A stretch of DNA of 45,740 bases, taken from positions 1-45,740 of the forward strand of contig NZ_JACIFV010000035.1 in NCBI RefSeq assembly GCF_014197535.1. The letters are read 5' to 3'. This DNA comes from Rhizobium aethiopicum. Its GTDB lineage: Bacteria; Pseudomonadota; Alphaproteobacteria; Rhizobiales; Rhizobiaceae. A model generated the notes under the pieces. That model was not told where the DNA came from, searched no databases, and saw nothing but the letters and a program-made list of their open reading frames with translations. Shown here piece by piece: positions 16,473-24,228 of the stretch (position 1 is the first letter of the stretch; each line of letters opens with the position of its first letter). The translations under genes were made by a program, and so were the position numbers.

Positions 16473-18043
16473 TGATGAGATCCCTCGTTCTCGGCACCTC
16501 GGTTCTATCGCTCTTCCTCGGATTCGGCACGTCGGCGCAGGAGGCCGAATTCGATCTGTCGCAGCAGATCGGCCCAAATCCGGTTCTGCCTGAGCCATCT
16601 TCCTCCCTGATATCTGATCTCAAGGTCGCGGAAGTGGTCGGCTGGAAGGAAGGAGAGACGCCGGCCGTCCCCGACGGCTTGAAGATCAGCGCCTATGCGA
16701 AGGGCCTTGCCAATCCACGCACGGTCCATACCCTGCCCAACGGCGACGTGCTCGTCGTCCAGTCCCGCGGCCCGACCGGCGAACCGACCTCGCGGCCGAA
16801 GGATCTCATCCGCGGCTGGATCATGTCGATCGCCCACGGCGGCGGCGGCGAACAGAAAGAGAGCAATATCATTACCCTGCTGCGTGACACCAATCGCGAC
16901 GGCACCGTCGATGAACGCCATGACCTGCTGACGAAGCTCGATTCTCCCTTCGGCCTTGCCTGGATAGACAATACGCTTTACGTCGCCACGACGAGCGCCA
17001 TCCTTGCCTACCCTTACGAACTCGGCCGGAACGAGGTGACCGCGCAGCCGAAAATCCTGACGCCGCTTCCCGGCGGCCCGATCAATCATCATTGGACAAA
17101 GGATCTGGCCCTCAGCCCTGACGGCCAGACGCTCTATGCCTCGGTCGGATCAAATTCCAACATCGTTGAGAACGGGCTCGAAGCAGAAAAAGGCCGTGCA
17201 GCGGTCTGGCAGGTCGACCGGCAGACCGGCGCCGCCCGCGTTTTCGCCTCCGGTCTGCGCAACCCGAACGGTCTCGCCTTCAACCCCGAATCGGGTGCGC
17301 TCTGGACTGTCGTCAATGAGCGTGACGAGCTCGGCCCGAACCTCGTTCCCGACTATATGACCTCTGTGGAGGATGGCGCCTTCTACGGCTGGCCGTGGAG
17401 CTACTACGGCAACCACGTCGACGCTCGCGTCCATCCGATACGGACCGACATGGTCGAAAAGGCAATCTCACCGGACTACGCCCTGTCCAGCCATGTTGCC
17501 GCGCTCGGACTGACCTTCTCGATGAATTCCGCGCTGCCAGCCGCATATGCCAACGGCGCCTTCATCGGCGAGCACGGCAGCTGGAACCGGAATAGCTTCA
17601 ATGGCTACAAAGTTGTCTTCGTACCGTTCCAGAATGGCAAGCCATCTGACAAGGCGCAGGACGTCGTCACAGGCTTTATCCAGGGTGATCAGGCAAAAGG
17701 GCGGCCGGTCGGAGTGGGGATCGATGGGACAGGAGCGCTGCTTGTTGCCGATGATGCCGGCAATACCGTTTGGCGCGTCGCTTCATCCGACGGCAAAGTC
17801 ACGCCGCAGCCAATTGGCACCGACCAGCTTTCGGGGAATCTTCAAGGCTCGATGAATTCGAAAACGGCGCGGACTTTCGATTCGAACCCCGGCGTCGGAA
17901 CGGAAACGACGAATTCGACCGCCCAAACCCAGGGACATCAGGCCTCGGCCGACGAGCGCTTGACCGGTCAGGAAGCACTTTCCGGAGTGCAGGACAAGTT
18001 TCAGCCTGCGCAGATGCAGATTGCCCCTGCGGCCGGCCCCTAA
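16469..18043 (+). CDS. Exported sorbosone-dehydrogenase-like beta-propeller protein
   Basis: 524 residues. A signal peptide ends near GTSAQEA. The rest resembles PQQ-dependent soluble sugar dehydrogenase/L-sorbosone dehydrogenase proteins: repeated propeller blades with LPNGDVLVVQS, NPNGLAFNPESGALWTVVNE, DGAFYGWPWSYYGNH, FIGEHGSWNRNSFNGYKVVF and GALLVADDAGNTVWRV. Such enzymes oxidise sugars or sugar aldehydes in the periplasm with PQQ. The last 70 residues (after VTPQPIG) are a Ser/Thr/Gln-rich extension not part of the propeller. Three consecutive ATGs exist; the first gives a 4-base overlap with the upstream gene. PQQ binding is assumed, not shown. Confidence 0.82.
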   Translation: MMMRSLVLGTSVLSLFLGFGTSAQEAEFDLSQQIGPNPVLPEPSSSLISDLKVAEVVGWKEGETPAVPDGLKISAYAKGLANPRTVHTLPNGDVLVVQSRGPTGEPTSRPKDLIRGWIMSIAHGGGGEQKESNIITLLRDTNRDGTVDERHDLLTKLDSPFGLAWIDNTLYVATTSAILAYPYELGRNEVTAQPKILTPLPGGPINHHWTKDLALSPDGQTLYASVGSNSNIVENGLEAEKGRAAVWQVDRQTGAARVFASGLRNPNGLAFNPESGALWTVVNERDELGPNLVPDYMTSVEDGAFYGWPWSYYGNHVDARVHPIRTDMVEKAISPDYALSSHVAALGLTFSMNSALPAAYANGAFIGEHGSWNRNSFNGYKVVFVPFQNGKPSDKAQDVVTGFIQGDQAKGRPVGVGIDGTGALLVADDAGNTVWRVASSDGKVTPQPIGTDQLSGNLQGSMNSKTARTFDSNPGVGTETTNSTAQTQGHQASADERLTGQEALSGVQDKFQPAQMQIAPAAGP

Positions 18044-18116
18044 AGACTTGGTGGACGCCGAATTCGAAGAAGGACTGAGACGACATCTGGATAAACACCA
18101 AACGGAGATTTCAGGC

Positions 18117-18440
18117 ATGCCGACCACATCCCGGAAGTTCAAACGACTCCTCAGCGCGCTGTCGCTCGCCGTGGCGGTCCTTACCCTACCGCTCCAAGCG
18201 AACGCGCAGGCGCCGCCTGACAAATGCGTCGCCCCGTCACAGCCAAACCAGGGCCGCGATTCAACGGATGACCATCAAGATCTCTCCAAGAAACTGGACG
18301 AATGCAACGGCGAACTCAGGCCCCCTCCCGTCGGCGATACCGAGATGGTGGAGCCGGCGCCCGACACCGGTAATTCGCGCATCATCCGCCCAGGAGATAT
18401 GCCGCCCAACACCAATCCGTCGAACAACTCCCATGATTAA
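18117..18440 (+). CDS. Small exported protein of unknown function
   Basis: 107 residues. A signal peptide (KRLLSALSLAVAVLTLPLQANAQ) is followed by an 80-residue Pro/Asp/Asn-rich region with two cysteines (DKCVAPS, DECNGEL) that might pair. No membrane segment follows. An ACGGAG lies ahead of the ATG. It lies 73 bases after the dehydrogenase-like gene on the same strand and probably shares its transcript. I recognise no family. Low complexity in the mature part suggests a periplasmic linker or accessory protein. Confidence 0.6.
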   Translation: MPTTSRKFKRLLSALSLAVAVLTLPLQANAQAPPDKCVAPSQPNQGRDSTDDHQDLSKKLDECNGELRPPPVGDTEMVEPAPDTGNSRIIRPGDMPPNTNPSNNSHD

Positions 18441-18576
18441 GTTCACCGTCCAGAGATCTTTGTGTGGGCCGAGAAGGACAATCTCGCACACAATTGGCGG
18501 TTTTTCTTCTTCAGCGGGAACCGAAAACCATCAAGAGGGTTCGGCCACAATCTGACGAAGCCGGCTAAAGCTGAAC

Positions 18577-18840
18577 ATGCCGCAGGTATCTCAAAAGCGG
18601 ACGAAGATTGGAGGGGGAGATACCGAAGATCCCTTATTGACCACCTGTCTCCCTGGATGGATAGCCCGTTCGCTCGCCAGAAGTGGAGTTCACCGAATGA
18701 GCCAATTGGCAGACATGAAGAACGCCGAACTTCTCGAGCTCGCGGGGATCGGCCCCCGTTCCGTCGAGCAGATACGGTCGGCGATCAGAAAATTCAAACG
18801 TAACCGGACACACATCTCGGCGGCGCAGTCCAAGGAATGA
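18577..18840 (+). CDS. Small helix-hairpin-helix (RNA polymerase alpha-CTD-like) protein
   Basis: At most 87 residues. The last 60 read WIARSLARSGVHRMSQLADM then ELLELAGIGPRSVEQIRSAI, a pattern of two helices and a GIGxxSxxxI hairpin like that of the RNA polymerase alpha C-terminal domain. Such domains contact DNA. The start is uncertain: the ATG at 18577 keeps the whole domain, while the ATG at 18697 has the better ribosome site (GGAG eight bases ahead) but would remove the first helix. No neighbour explains it. It could also be a fragment of a longer lost gene. Confidence 0.5.
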   Translation: MPQVSQKRTKIGGGDTEDPLLTTCLPGWIARSLARSGVHRMSQLADMKNAELLELAGIGPRSVEQIRSAIRKFKRNRTHISAAQSKE

Positions 18841-18865
18841 TCGACACTGCGGATCGGAGTACGGA

Positions 18866-19609
18866 ATGAACGAGAAGGCTCGACTGGAAAGCGACATCGC
18901 AGGCCTGAGGCCATGGTTTCACAATCTGCGGATTAACGGCGTTCAGACCGCGCCGGATCATTTCCTTGGTGACTATCCGTCCTTCAAATGGGCCCATTTT
19001 CAGCAGGTTGTGCCTGAAGATCTCCAGGGATGCAGCGTTCTCGACATCGGCTGCAACGCCGGATTCTATTCACTTGAAATGAAGAGAAGAAATGCCGGGC
19101 GGGTCGTCGGAATCGATTCCGACCCGCATTATCTCAGGCAAGCCGAGTTCGCAGCCAGACAGACAGGTGAGGATATCGAGTTCAAGCTGATGTCGGTATA
19201 CGAGGTGGAAAAACTGAAGCAGAGATTTGACCTGGTTCTTTTCATGGGTGTCCTTTATCACCTGCGGCATCCGCTGCTGGCACTCGACCTTCTGCATGAG
19301 CATGTCGTCGGCGGCCAGATGCTGTTTCAATGCATGCAGCGGGGTGAAGAGGAAGTCGCGGCACTCAGCGAAAATTACGACTTCTTCAACACGACGATAT
19401 TTGAGCAGCGCGGCTTTCCCAAAGTGTATTTCGTGGAAGAACGTTACGCTGGCGACCCCACAAATTGGTTCATTCCGAACAAGGCGGCGGTCGAAGCGAT
19501 GCTGAGAAGCGCCGGGTTTGTCATTCGTGCTAATCCGGAACGGGAAGTTTACCTGGTGGAACATGGAAGCCGCCATCCGATGGCGGAACCGCCTCCATCA
19601 CTTTGCTGA
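18866..19609 (+). CDS. CmoB-like SAM methyltransferase (TIGR04290-type)
   Basis: 247 residues. WFHNLRINGVQTAPDHFLGD, then VLDIGCNAGFYSLEMKRR as SAM motif I near residues 59-76, VVGIDSDPHYLRQAEFAAR, and FDLVLFMGVLYHLRHPLLAL as the catalytic region, all resemble tRNA carboxymethyl-uridine methyltransferase CmoB. Without CmoB's usual genome setting it is more likely a small-molecule or glycan methyltransferase. From memory, a group of such proteins (TIGR04290) sits beside glycosidase and inositol-phosphate genes, as here. It is the first gene of the inositol/glycan-like cluster, transcribed toward the large kinase-like gene, with which it is convergent. Confidence 0.78.
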   Translation: MNEKARLESDIAGLRPWFHNLRINGVQTAPDHFLGDYPSFKWAHFQQVVPEDLQGCSVLDIGCNAGFYSLEMKRRNAGRVVGIDSDPHYLRQAEFAARQTGEDIEFKLMSVYEVEKLKQRFDLVLFMGVLYHLRHPLLALDLLHEHVVGGQMLFQCMQRGEEEVAALSENYDFFNTTIFEQRGFPKVYFVEERYAGDPTNWFIPNKAAVEAMLRSAGFVIRANPEREVYLVEHGSRHPMAEPPPSLC

Positions 19610-19636
19610 AAAATTTTCCGATCCACTGCTTCGCAG

Positions 19637-21385
19637 TCAGGGTCCGATCAATTGCCGCAGGCGGTCCAGGTAACGTTTGATGGTATTTTCAATCCGCTCC
19701 CTCTCGGCGCCATCGACGCTGGCCCTCGCCTGCGACCACAGGCCTATCTGAAAACCGAGATAGCAGGGCTCAAAAAAGTTGAGCACATCGTCGCGCAGAT
19801 GGCAGTCCGCTTCCCGCCTGACGAGATCGGCGAGACGATCACGCTCCTTGCTCGAGAGTTCGAACTCCACGCAGGCACCCACGACGTCCCAGGCAATGTC
19901 CTGGCACCCGATCAGATCGTGGGCCGCATTGTGATCGAGCGCATCCGTCTTCACGATGCGCCCGGTGGTCGTCGTCAGCCATTCCCATCGGTGAAGCCGG
20001 TTGTCCGTATCGACCCGTCGCAATCGCCCGGCTAGGCGCTCCGGCGTGCCTATCACGCACCTCAATTTTTCTGCCGTGTCCGATCCCGCCGCTTCCGTAA
20101 TATTGAAAATAGCCATTTCGCACAGTGTCCGGATCGACGCACCGCCGTTTCGCGCCGGGAGGTGACGGGCACGAAAACCGAGATAACGTCCGAGGTGATC
20201 CACGATGTCGCGCCTGCTTACACCGCTATGGTCGAGGGGCGTTCCATCCAGCCATTCGTCGACAATAAATCCGTAACAGGTGCCGGCAATCCTAGGAATA
20301 AAGCCGGCTTCGCTCAGCAAAGAGCCTCTTCTGGCCTTGTCCACGTCGCTCCCGCAAAGCCCGGCAAACTTGACATGCCATACCCCGCCTTCGGCTTCCA
20401 TCAGGAATTTGCGTTTTTCCACCTGCATATAGCTCGGCGGCCAATATGAAGGATTGCGATACCGAACAGCGCGCCATGCGCCACCGGACAGGTCCCGCCA
20501 CGACCAACGTTCAACTCCGACAACATCGGCCGCCCATGTCTGCAAACGATGTTTTGGATCTTGGGCCTTGAGAACAAGATCGTCGAAGCCAACGACATGG
20601 CGTGGCCGATCTCGCCAACGGCTCCGATGCGGCTCGCTTGCCTGCGGGCCCGGTTCACCCGTGTGGCTCGGGAAAAAATGAAGCCGACCAGAGGCGACGC
20701 CGTTCGCCTGCAACCAGTCCGCAACGCAGCCGAACGAGCTCCCCGATAGCCCCGGCCCCTCATCGACGATGGCGAAATCGGTGTCACGGTCGGTGAGAAT
20801 GCGCTTGGAAAGAGCCGGTGTGACGCGTAAGCATCGCTCGAAGGGATGGCCAGTCGGGCGCAGCGAATAGGCCGGCTCAGCACCCAAGGCGGCGGAAACC
20901 AGAGCCGCGAGTCCGGTCCCGATGCTTCGTATCCCGATGACGACTGTTTTAGGCGTCAAATTTGAGATCGAAGCCGCCTCGATATAGCTCTCGGGATACA
21001 AAGCATAAAAGGCGTAGCCCTCGGCGCGCTTCATCCGCACCGGATCGGCACTGGCGAGAGATTCGAGTTTGGCTGTCCAATCCTCTGGAAAGGACAAACT
21101 GCCGGCAAATCCATTTCGCCACGATTGCATGATCGCCCGTGCCTGCATGCGCAGAAGTTTCGCGCCTGCGTCCTGAAGCTCAGACATATCGTCCGCGCCT
21201 TTTCTCCCGAATTCCTGATCGGCCAGTCCCTGAACCAGTTCTCCGGTCAGGATAAAGGCTCGAACCAAGGTTTCGTGGCGCTGCCGGCTTGGCTGCATTC
21301 CGATGCACGCCATCATCATTCTTGAAATCGATGCGCGTATCGCTGCTGCGTTCTCGATGCGCTCGACATCGCCATAGACCAGCAT
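19637..21385 (-). CDS. Large two-domain protein: phosphoribosyltransferase-like plus kinase-like
   Basis: 582 residues; I do not recognise a named family. Residues 125-240 resemble a type-I phosphoribosyltransferase: VVIGIRSIGTGLAAL, then FAIVDEGPGLSGSSF at 204-218, which matches the PRPP-binding pattern of hydrophobics, two acidics and S/T-G-S/T. Residues 335-510 resemble an aminoglycoside/choline-kinase-like fold: VWHVKFAG (candidate ATP Lys339), FIVDEWLDGTPLD as hinge, and VKTDALDHNAAHDLIGCQDIAWD as the metal-site region. The usual HxD catalytic loop is not clear (HRWEWL), so activity is uncertain. There is no signal peptide. The gene runs divergently from the inositol-phosphate synthase gene and faces the methyltransferase. 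A role in making a sugar- or ribose-phosphate metabolite is inference. Confidence 0.65.
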   Translation of the reverse strand: MLVYGDVERIENAAAIRASISRMMMACIGMQPSRQRHETLVRAFILTGELVQGLADQEFGRKGADDMSELQDAGAKLLRMQARAIMQSWRNGFAGSLSFPEDWTAKLESLASADPVRMKRAEGYAFYALYPESYIEAASISNLTPKTVVIGIRSIGTGLAALVSAALGAEPAYSLRPTGHPFERCLRVTPALSKRILTDRDTDFAIVDEGPGLSGSSFGCVADWLQANGVASGRLHFFPSHTGEPGPQASEPHRSRWRDRPRHVVGFDDLVLKAQDPKHRLQTWAADVVGVERWSWRDLSGGAWRAVRYRNPSYWPPSYMQVEKRKFLMEAEGGVWHVKFAGLCGSDVDKARRGSLLSEAGFIPRIAGTCYGFIVDEWLDGTPLDHSGVSRRDIVDHLGRYLGFRARHLPARNGGASIRTLCEMAIFNITEAAGSDTAEKLRCVIGTPERLAGRLRRVDTDNRLHRWEWLTTTTGRIVKTDALDHNAAHDLIGCQDIAWDVVGACVEFELSSKERDRLADLVRREADCHLRDDVLNFFEPCYLGFQIGLWSQARASVDGAERERIENTIKRYLDRLRQLIGP

Positions 21386-21521
21386 CCGGTCCTCCTTCTT
21401 TGCCGCAATGCATGCCCGAACTCGTCGGACGCGATTGAAATAATCGGGAGGGCCGGGAACCGTGGCGGCTCCCGCTTGTTAGCTTTGTAGAAGCCTCAGC
21501 AAGCAGCCCTTGGAGGGAACC
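21386..21521. promoter_or_regulatory. Divergent promoter region between the large two-domain gene and MIPS
   Basis: 136 bases holding the start signals of two diverging genes. GGAGG at 21512-21516 is the ribosome site of the plus-strand gene. No clear operator palindrome stands out. Shared control of both genes is plausible because they are back to back. Confidence 0.4.
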
Positions 21522-22625
21522 ATGCGTTCAAAATCCATTCGCGTTGGATTGGTGGGAGTTGGCAATTGCGCCTCGTCATTGGTTCAAGGACTTACCTACT
21601 ATGATAACGCCCGGGAAAACGAGCCGGTTCCAGGCCTCATGCACATTGATCTCGGTGGATATCAGGTACACGATATCGAGATATCCGCAGCCTTCGATGT
21701 TGCGGCTTCAAAGGTAGGGCGCGATGTCGCGGAAGCGATCTACGCCGAGCCGAACAATACGCAACGTTTCGCAGATGTCGCTCCGCTTGGCGTGGAGGTG
21801 AAACGCGGCAGGACGATGGATGGGATAGGAAAGTATCTTAAAGATCGGATTGAGGAATCGACGGAGCCGCCGGCGGACGTGGTGGAAATCCTCAGGCAAA
21901 CCGGGACGGACGTGCTGGTTTCCTATCTTCCCGTTGGCTCGGAAGAGGCAACGAAGTGGTACGCCGAGCAGGCGCTGGCGGCCGGTTGCGCCTTTATCAA
22001 TTGCATTCCGGTATTCATAGCCTCCAAACCGGAATGGCAGCAGAAGTTCGCTGCCCGAAAGCTGCCGATCATCGGCGACGATATCAAGAGCCAGGTCGGG
22101 GCAACGATCGTCCACAGAATGCTCGTCAATCTCTTCCGTGAACGGGGCGTCCGCGTGGATCGCACCTATCAGCTCAATTTCGGCGGAAACACCGATTTTC
22201 TCAATATGCTCGAGCGCGAGCGGCTGGAATCGAAGAAGATCTCCAAGACCCAGTCGGTCACCAGCCAATTGGATATTCCGCTTCCTGCGGACGATGTACA
22301 TGTCGGGCCGAGTGACCATGTCCCGTGGCTCACCGATCGGAAGTGGGCTTATATCAGGCTCGAGGGCACCACCTTCGGGGGCGTGCCGCTCAATGCAGAG
22401 CTCAAGCTTGAGGTGTGGGACTCGCCCAATTCCGCCGGTGTGGTCATCGACGCAATACGCTGCGCCAAACTGGCCCTCGACCGAGGCCTGGGCGGAGCCC
22501 TGACGGGGCCCTCGAGCTATTTCATGAAATCACCGCCGCAGCAGTTCACTGATTACGAGGCCCGCCGCCGAACGCAGAATTTCATTGACGACCAGGAGGA
22601 TGTTCTGCGCGGAGCCGCGGAATGA
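21522..22625 (+). CDS. myo-Inositol-1-phosphate synthase (bacterial/Ino1-like)
   Basis: 367 residues. This NAD-dependent enzyme converts glucose 6-phosphate to inositol 1-phosphate. The N-terminal VGLVGVGNCASSLVQGLTYY is the NAD-binding glycine region typical of actinobacterial-type Ino1. HIDLGGYQVHDIEISAAFDV, PVFIASKPEWQQKF, then GDDIKSQVGATIVHR and LNFGGNTDFLNML are all core MIPS motifs. The ATG at 21522 has GGAGG upstream; a TTG 12 bases earlier is less likely. Its stop overlaps the histidine phosphatase start by four bases, pointing to joint translation. Most rhizobia consume inositol rather than make it, so this gene implies a special inositol-derived product. Confidence 0.9.
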   Translation: MRSKSIRVGLVGVGNCASSLVQGLTYYDNARENEPVPGLMHIDLGGYQVHDIEISAAFDVAASKVGRDVAEAIYAEPNNTQRFADVAPLGVEVKRGRTMDGIGKYLKDRIEESTEPPADVVEILRQTGTDVLVSYLPVGSEEATKWYAEQALAAGCAFINCIPVFIASKPEWQQKFAARKLPIIGDDIKSQVGATIVHRMLVNLFRERGVRVDRTYQLNFGGNTDFLNMLERERLESKKISKTQSVTSQLDIPLPADDVHVGPSDHVPWLTDRKWAYIRLEGTTFGGVPLNAELKLEVWDSPNSAGVVIDAIRCAKLALDRGLGGALTGPSSYFMKSPPQQFTDYEARRRTQNFIDDQEDVLRGAAE

Positions 22626-23221
22626 CGGCAACGTTCTTCCTGGTACGTCACGCCGCGCATGACAATGTCGGGAATTTCCTGGCGGGCCGTACAGCCGGTA
22701 TTTCGCTGGGCGAAGCCGGCCGCTCGCAAGTTCAGCGTCTCGGGCAGAGGCTGCGGCGCGAGGACATCAATGAGATCTACACCAGCCCGCGCGAACGAAC
22801 ACTGGAGACGGCAGAAGGCATCGCATCAGCCTGTGGCGCATCTCTACTGCAAACAGACGACGCTTTGGACGAAGTGAATTTCGGCGAGTGGTCCGGAAAG
22901 ACGTTCGACGTTCTCGATGGCGATCCCCTTTGGCGCCGCTGGAATACCACACGCAGCCTCACCCGCACGCCCGGAGGCGAGACGATGCTGGACGTCCAAG
23001 CTCGGATTTTCGGCCTCATAGAGACTTTGGCTGGCAGCGGCGACGGTAGGCGCATAGCGCTGGTGTCGCATGCCGACGTCATCAAGGCGGCGGTCAGTCA
23101 TGTTCTGGGACTGCCGATCGATGCTTGGCCGAGATTTGATATTGCGCCCGCCTCCCTCACGACGGTTGTGATCGGCGACTGGGGGGCAAAAGTGATGACG
23201 CTCAACGAAGTGACCTTATAA
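22622..23221 (+). CDS. Histidine phosphatase superfamily protein
   Basis: 199 residues. FLVRHAAHDN holds the catalytic His10 in an RHxx box (RHA instead of the common RHG), YTSPRERTLETAEGIA the second arginine, FGEWSG an acidic proton donor near 88-89, and LVSHADV the second catalytic His150. The family removes phosphate from sugar phosphates and similar compounds. It starts inside the MIPS stop codon (ATGA), so it may dephosphorylate inositol 1-phosphate or a later intermediate; this is inference from context. The protein is probably cytoplasmic, with no signal peptide. Confidence 0.85.
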   Translation: MTATFFLVRHAAHDNVGNFLAGRTAGISLGEAGRSQVQRLGQRLRREDINEIYTSPRERTLETAEGIASACGASLLQTDDALDEVNFGEWSGKTFDVLDGDPLWRRWNTTRSLTRTPGGETMLDVQARIFGLIETLAGSGDGRRIALVSHADVIKAAVSHVLGLPIDAWPRFDIAPASLTTVVIGDWGAKVMTLNEVTL

Positions 23222-23253
23222 CCCGTTCGTTAAATCCTCCCCGGGGAAGTCAA

Positions 23254-24228
23254 ATGATCGAAGCTGCAATGATCTGGAACGAGCCGAACAACAAATCGCA
23301 CTGGGATCCTGAGATCGATCCCGAATGGAGCCTGTTTGCGCAAATGGCAATCCTGGCGGCCGATGCCATCGCAGCCAAGAATCCGGAACTGACGAAGGTG
23401 CTCGGCGGAATATCTCCGATAGACCCCTTCTTCATCAGCCGCATGAAAAATTACGGCGTGCTCGATCACCTCGATGCCGTTGCGCTTCATGGTTTCCCGC
23501 TCGACTGGAACCTCTGGCAGATTCATGACTGGCCAGAGAAAATCAACGAAATACGCGCCGTCACCGATCTGCCGATCTGGGTCAGCGAAGTGGGCGTCTC
23601 GACCTTCGGCGCGGAGGAAGTGCAGTTATGGGGCCTACAACGAACTGCCGAGTTGCTCAAGGGCAAAGTCGAGCGCTGCCAATGGTACAGCCTCTACGAC
23701 CTCCCCCGATCATGGGAGGCAACAACGCGTCATCGCGAAGCGGAAGGCTCCTCCTATTATCGGCACTACTATATGGGCATTCTGCGCGAAGACGGAACGC
23801 CCAAACCGGCGCTTGAGGAGTTTGCAAAACACACGCCGGATTTCGGGCTGGTGCAATGGTTCCACTTCGAAGACCCGCGGCTGGATGAGGCCGCTGCCTG
23901 GATGCGGCGGTTGGGCGTGAAATCTGTGCGCACCGGGCTTTCCTGGGCGGACAGATTCCGGCCCAATGCTCTCGATTGGTTCGACCGACAGATGCAGGCC
24001 CTCGAAGATTTCGAGGTAACGGTGACATTCTGCTTCACACCGGAGCATAGAGGTATCGCGCCGCACCATACCAGCGCGCCCCTGGTGCCCGAAGAATTCG
24101 CCGGCTTCTGCGAGGAAATGGTCGAACGTTATGCACCGCGCAGAGATAGCGGATATGTGTCACGCGTTGCCAAGTCGGCTGCCCGATTGCTGGGGCTTGA
24201 ATCACGTGCGTCCCTCGGAGCCGGCTAA
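23254..24228 (+). CDS. Glycosidase-like TIM-barrel protein with rearranged halves
   Basis: 324 residues. It opens directly with AAMIWNEPNN, the end of beta-strand 4 in clan-A glycosidases (acid/base Glu10), and has IWVSEVGVSTFG with candidate nucleophile Glu112. The first four strands that should precede this are absent. Residues 197-295 instead look like the beginning of a barrel: LGVKSVRTGLSWAD, WFDRQMQALE, VTVTFCFTPEH, and a PEEFAGFCEEMVERYAP helix that normally leads to WNEPN. So the order appears permuted, or a second domain is cut short. A GGGGAAG precedes the ATG. It follows the phosphatase by 32 bases. Often such genes are labelled beta-xylosidase, but the substrate is unknown. Confidence 0.7.
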   Translation: MIEAAMIWNEPNNKSHWDPEIDPEWSLFAQMAILAADAIAAKNPELTKVLGGISPIDPFFISRMKNYGVLDHLDAVALHGFPLDWNLWQIHDWPEKINEIRAVTDLPIWVSEVGVSTFGAEEVQLWGLQRTAELLKGKVERCQWYSLYDLPRSWEATTRHREAEGSSYYRHYYMGILREDGTPKPALEEFAKHTPDFGLVQWFHFEDPRLDEAAAWMRRLGVKSVRTGLSWADRFRPNALDWFDRQMQALEDFEVTVTFCFTPEHRGIAPHHTSAPLVPEEFAGFCEEMVERYAPRRDSGYVSRVAKSAARLLGLESRASLGAG

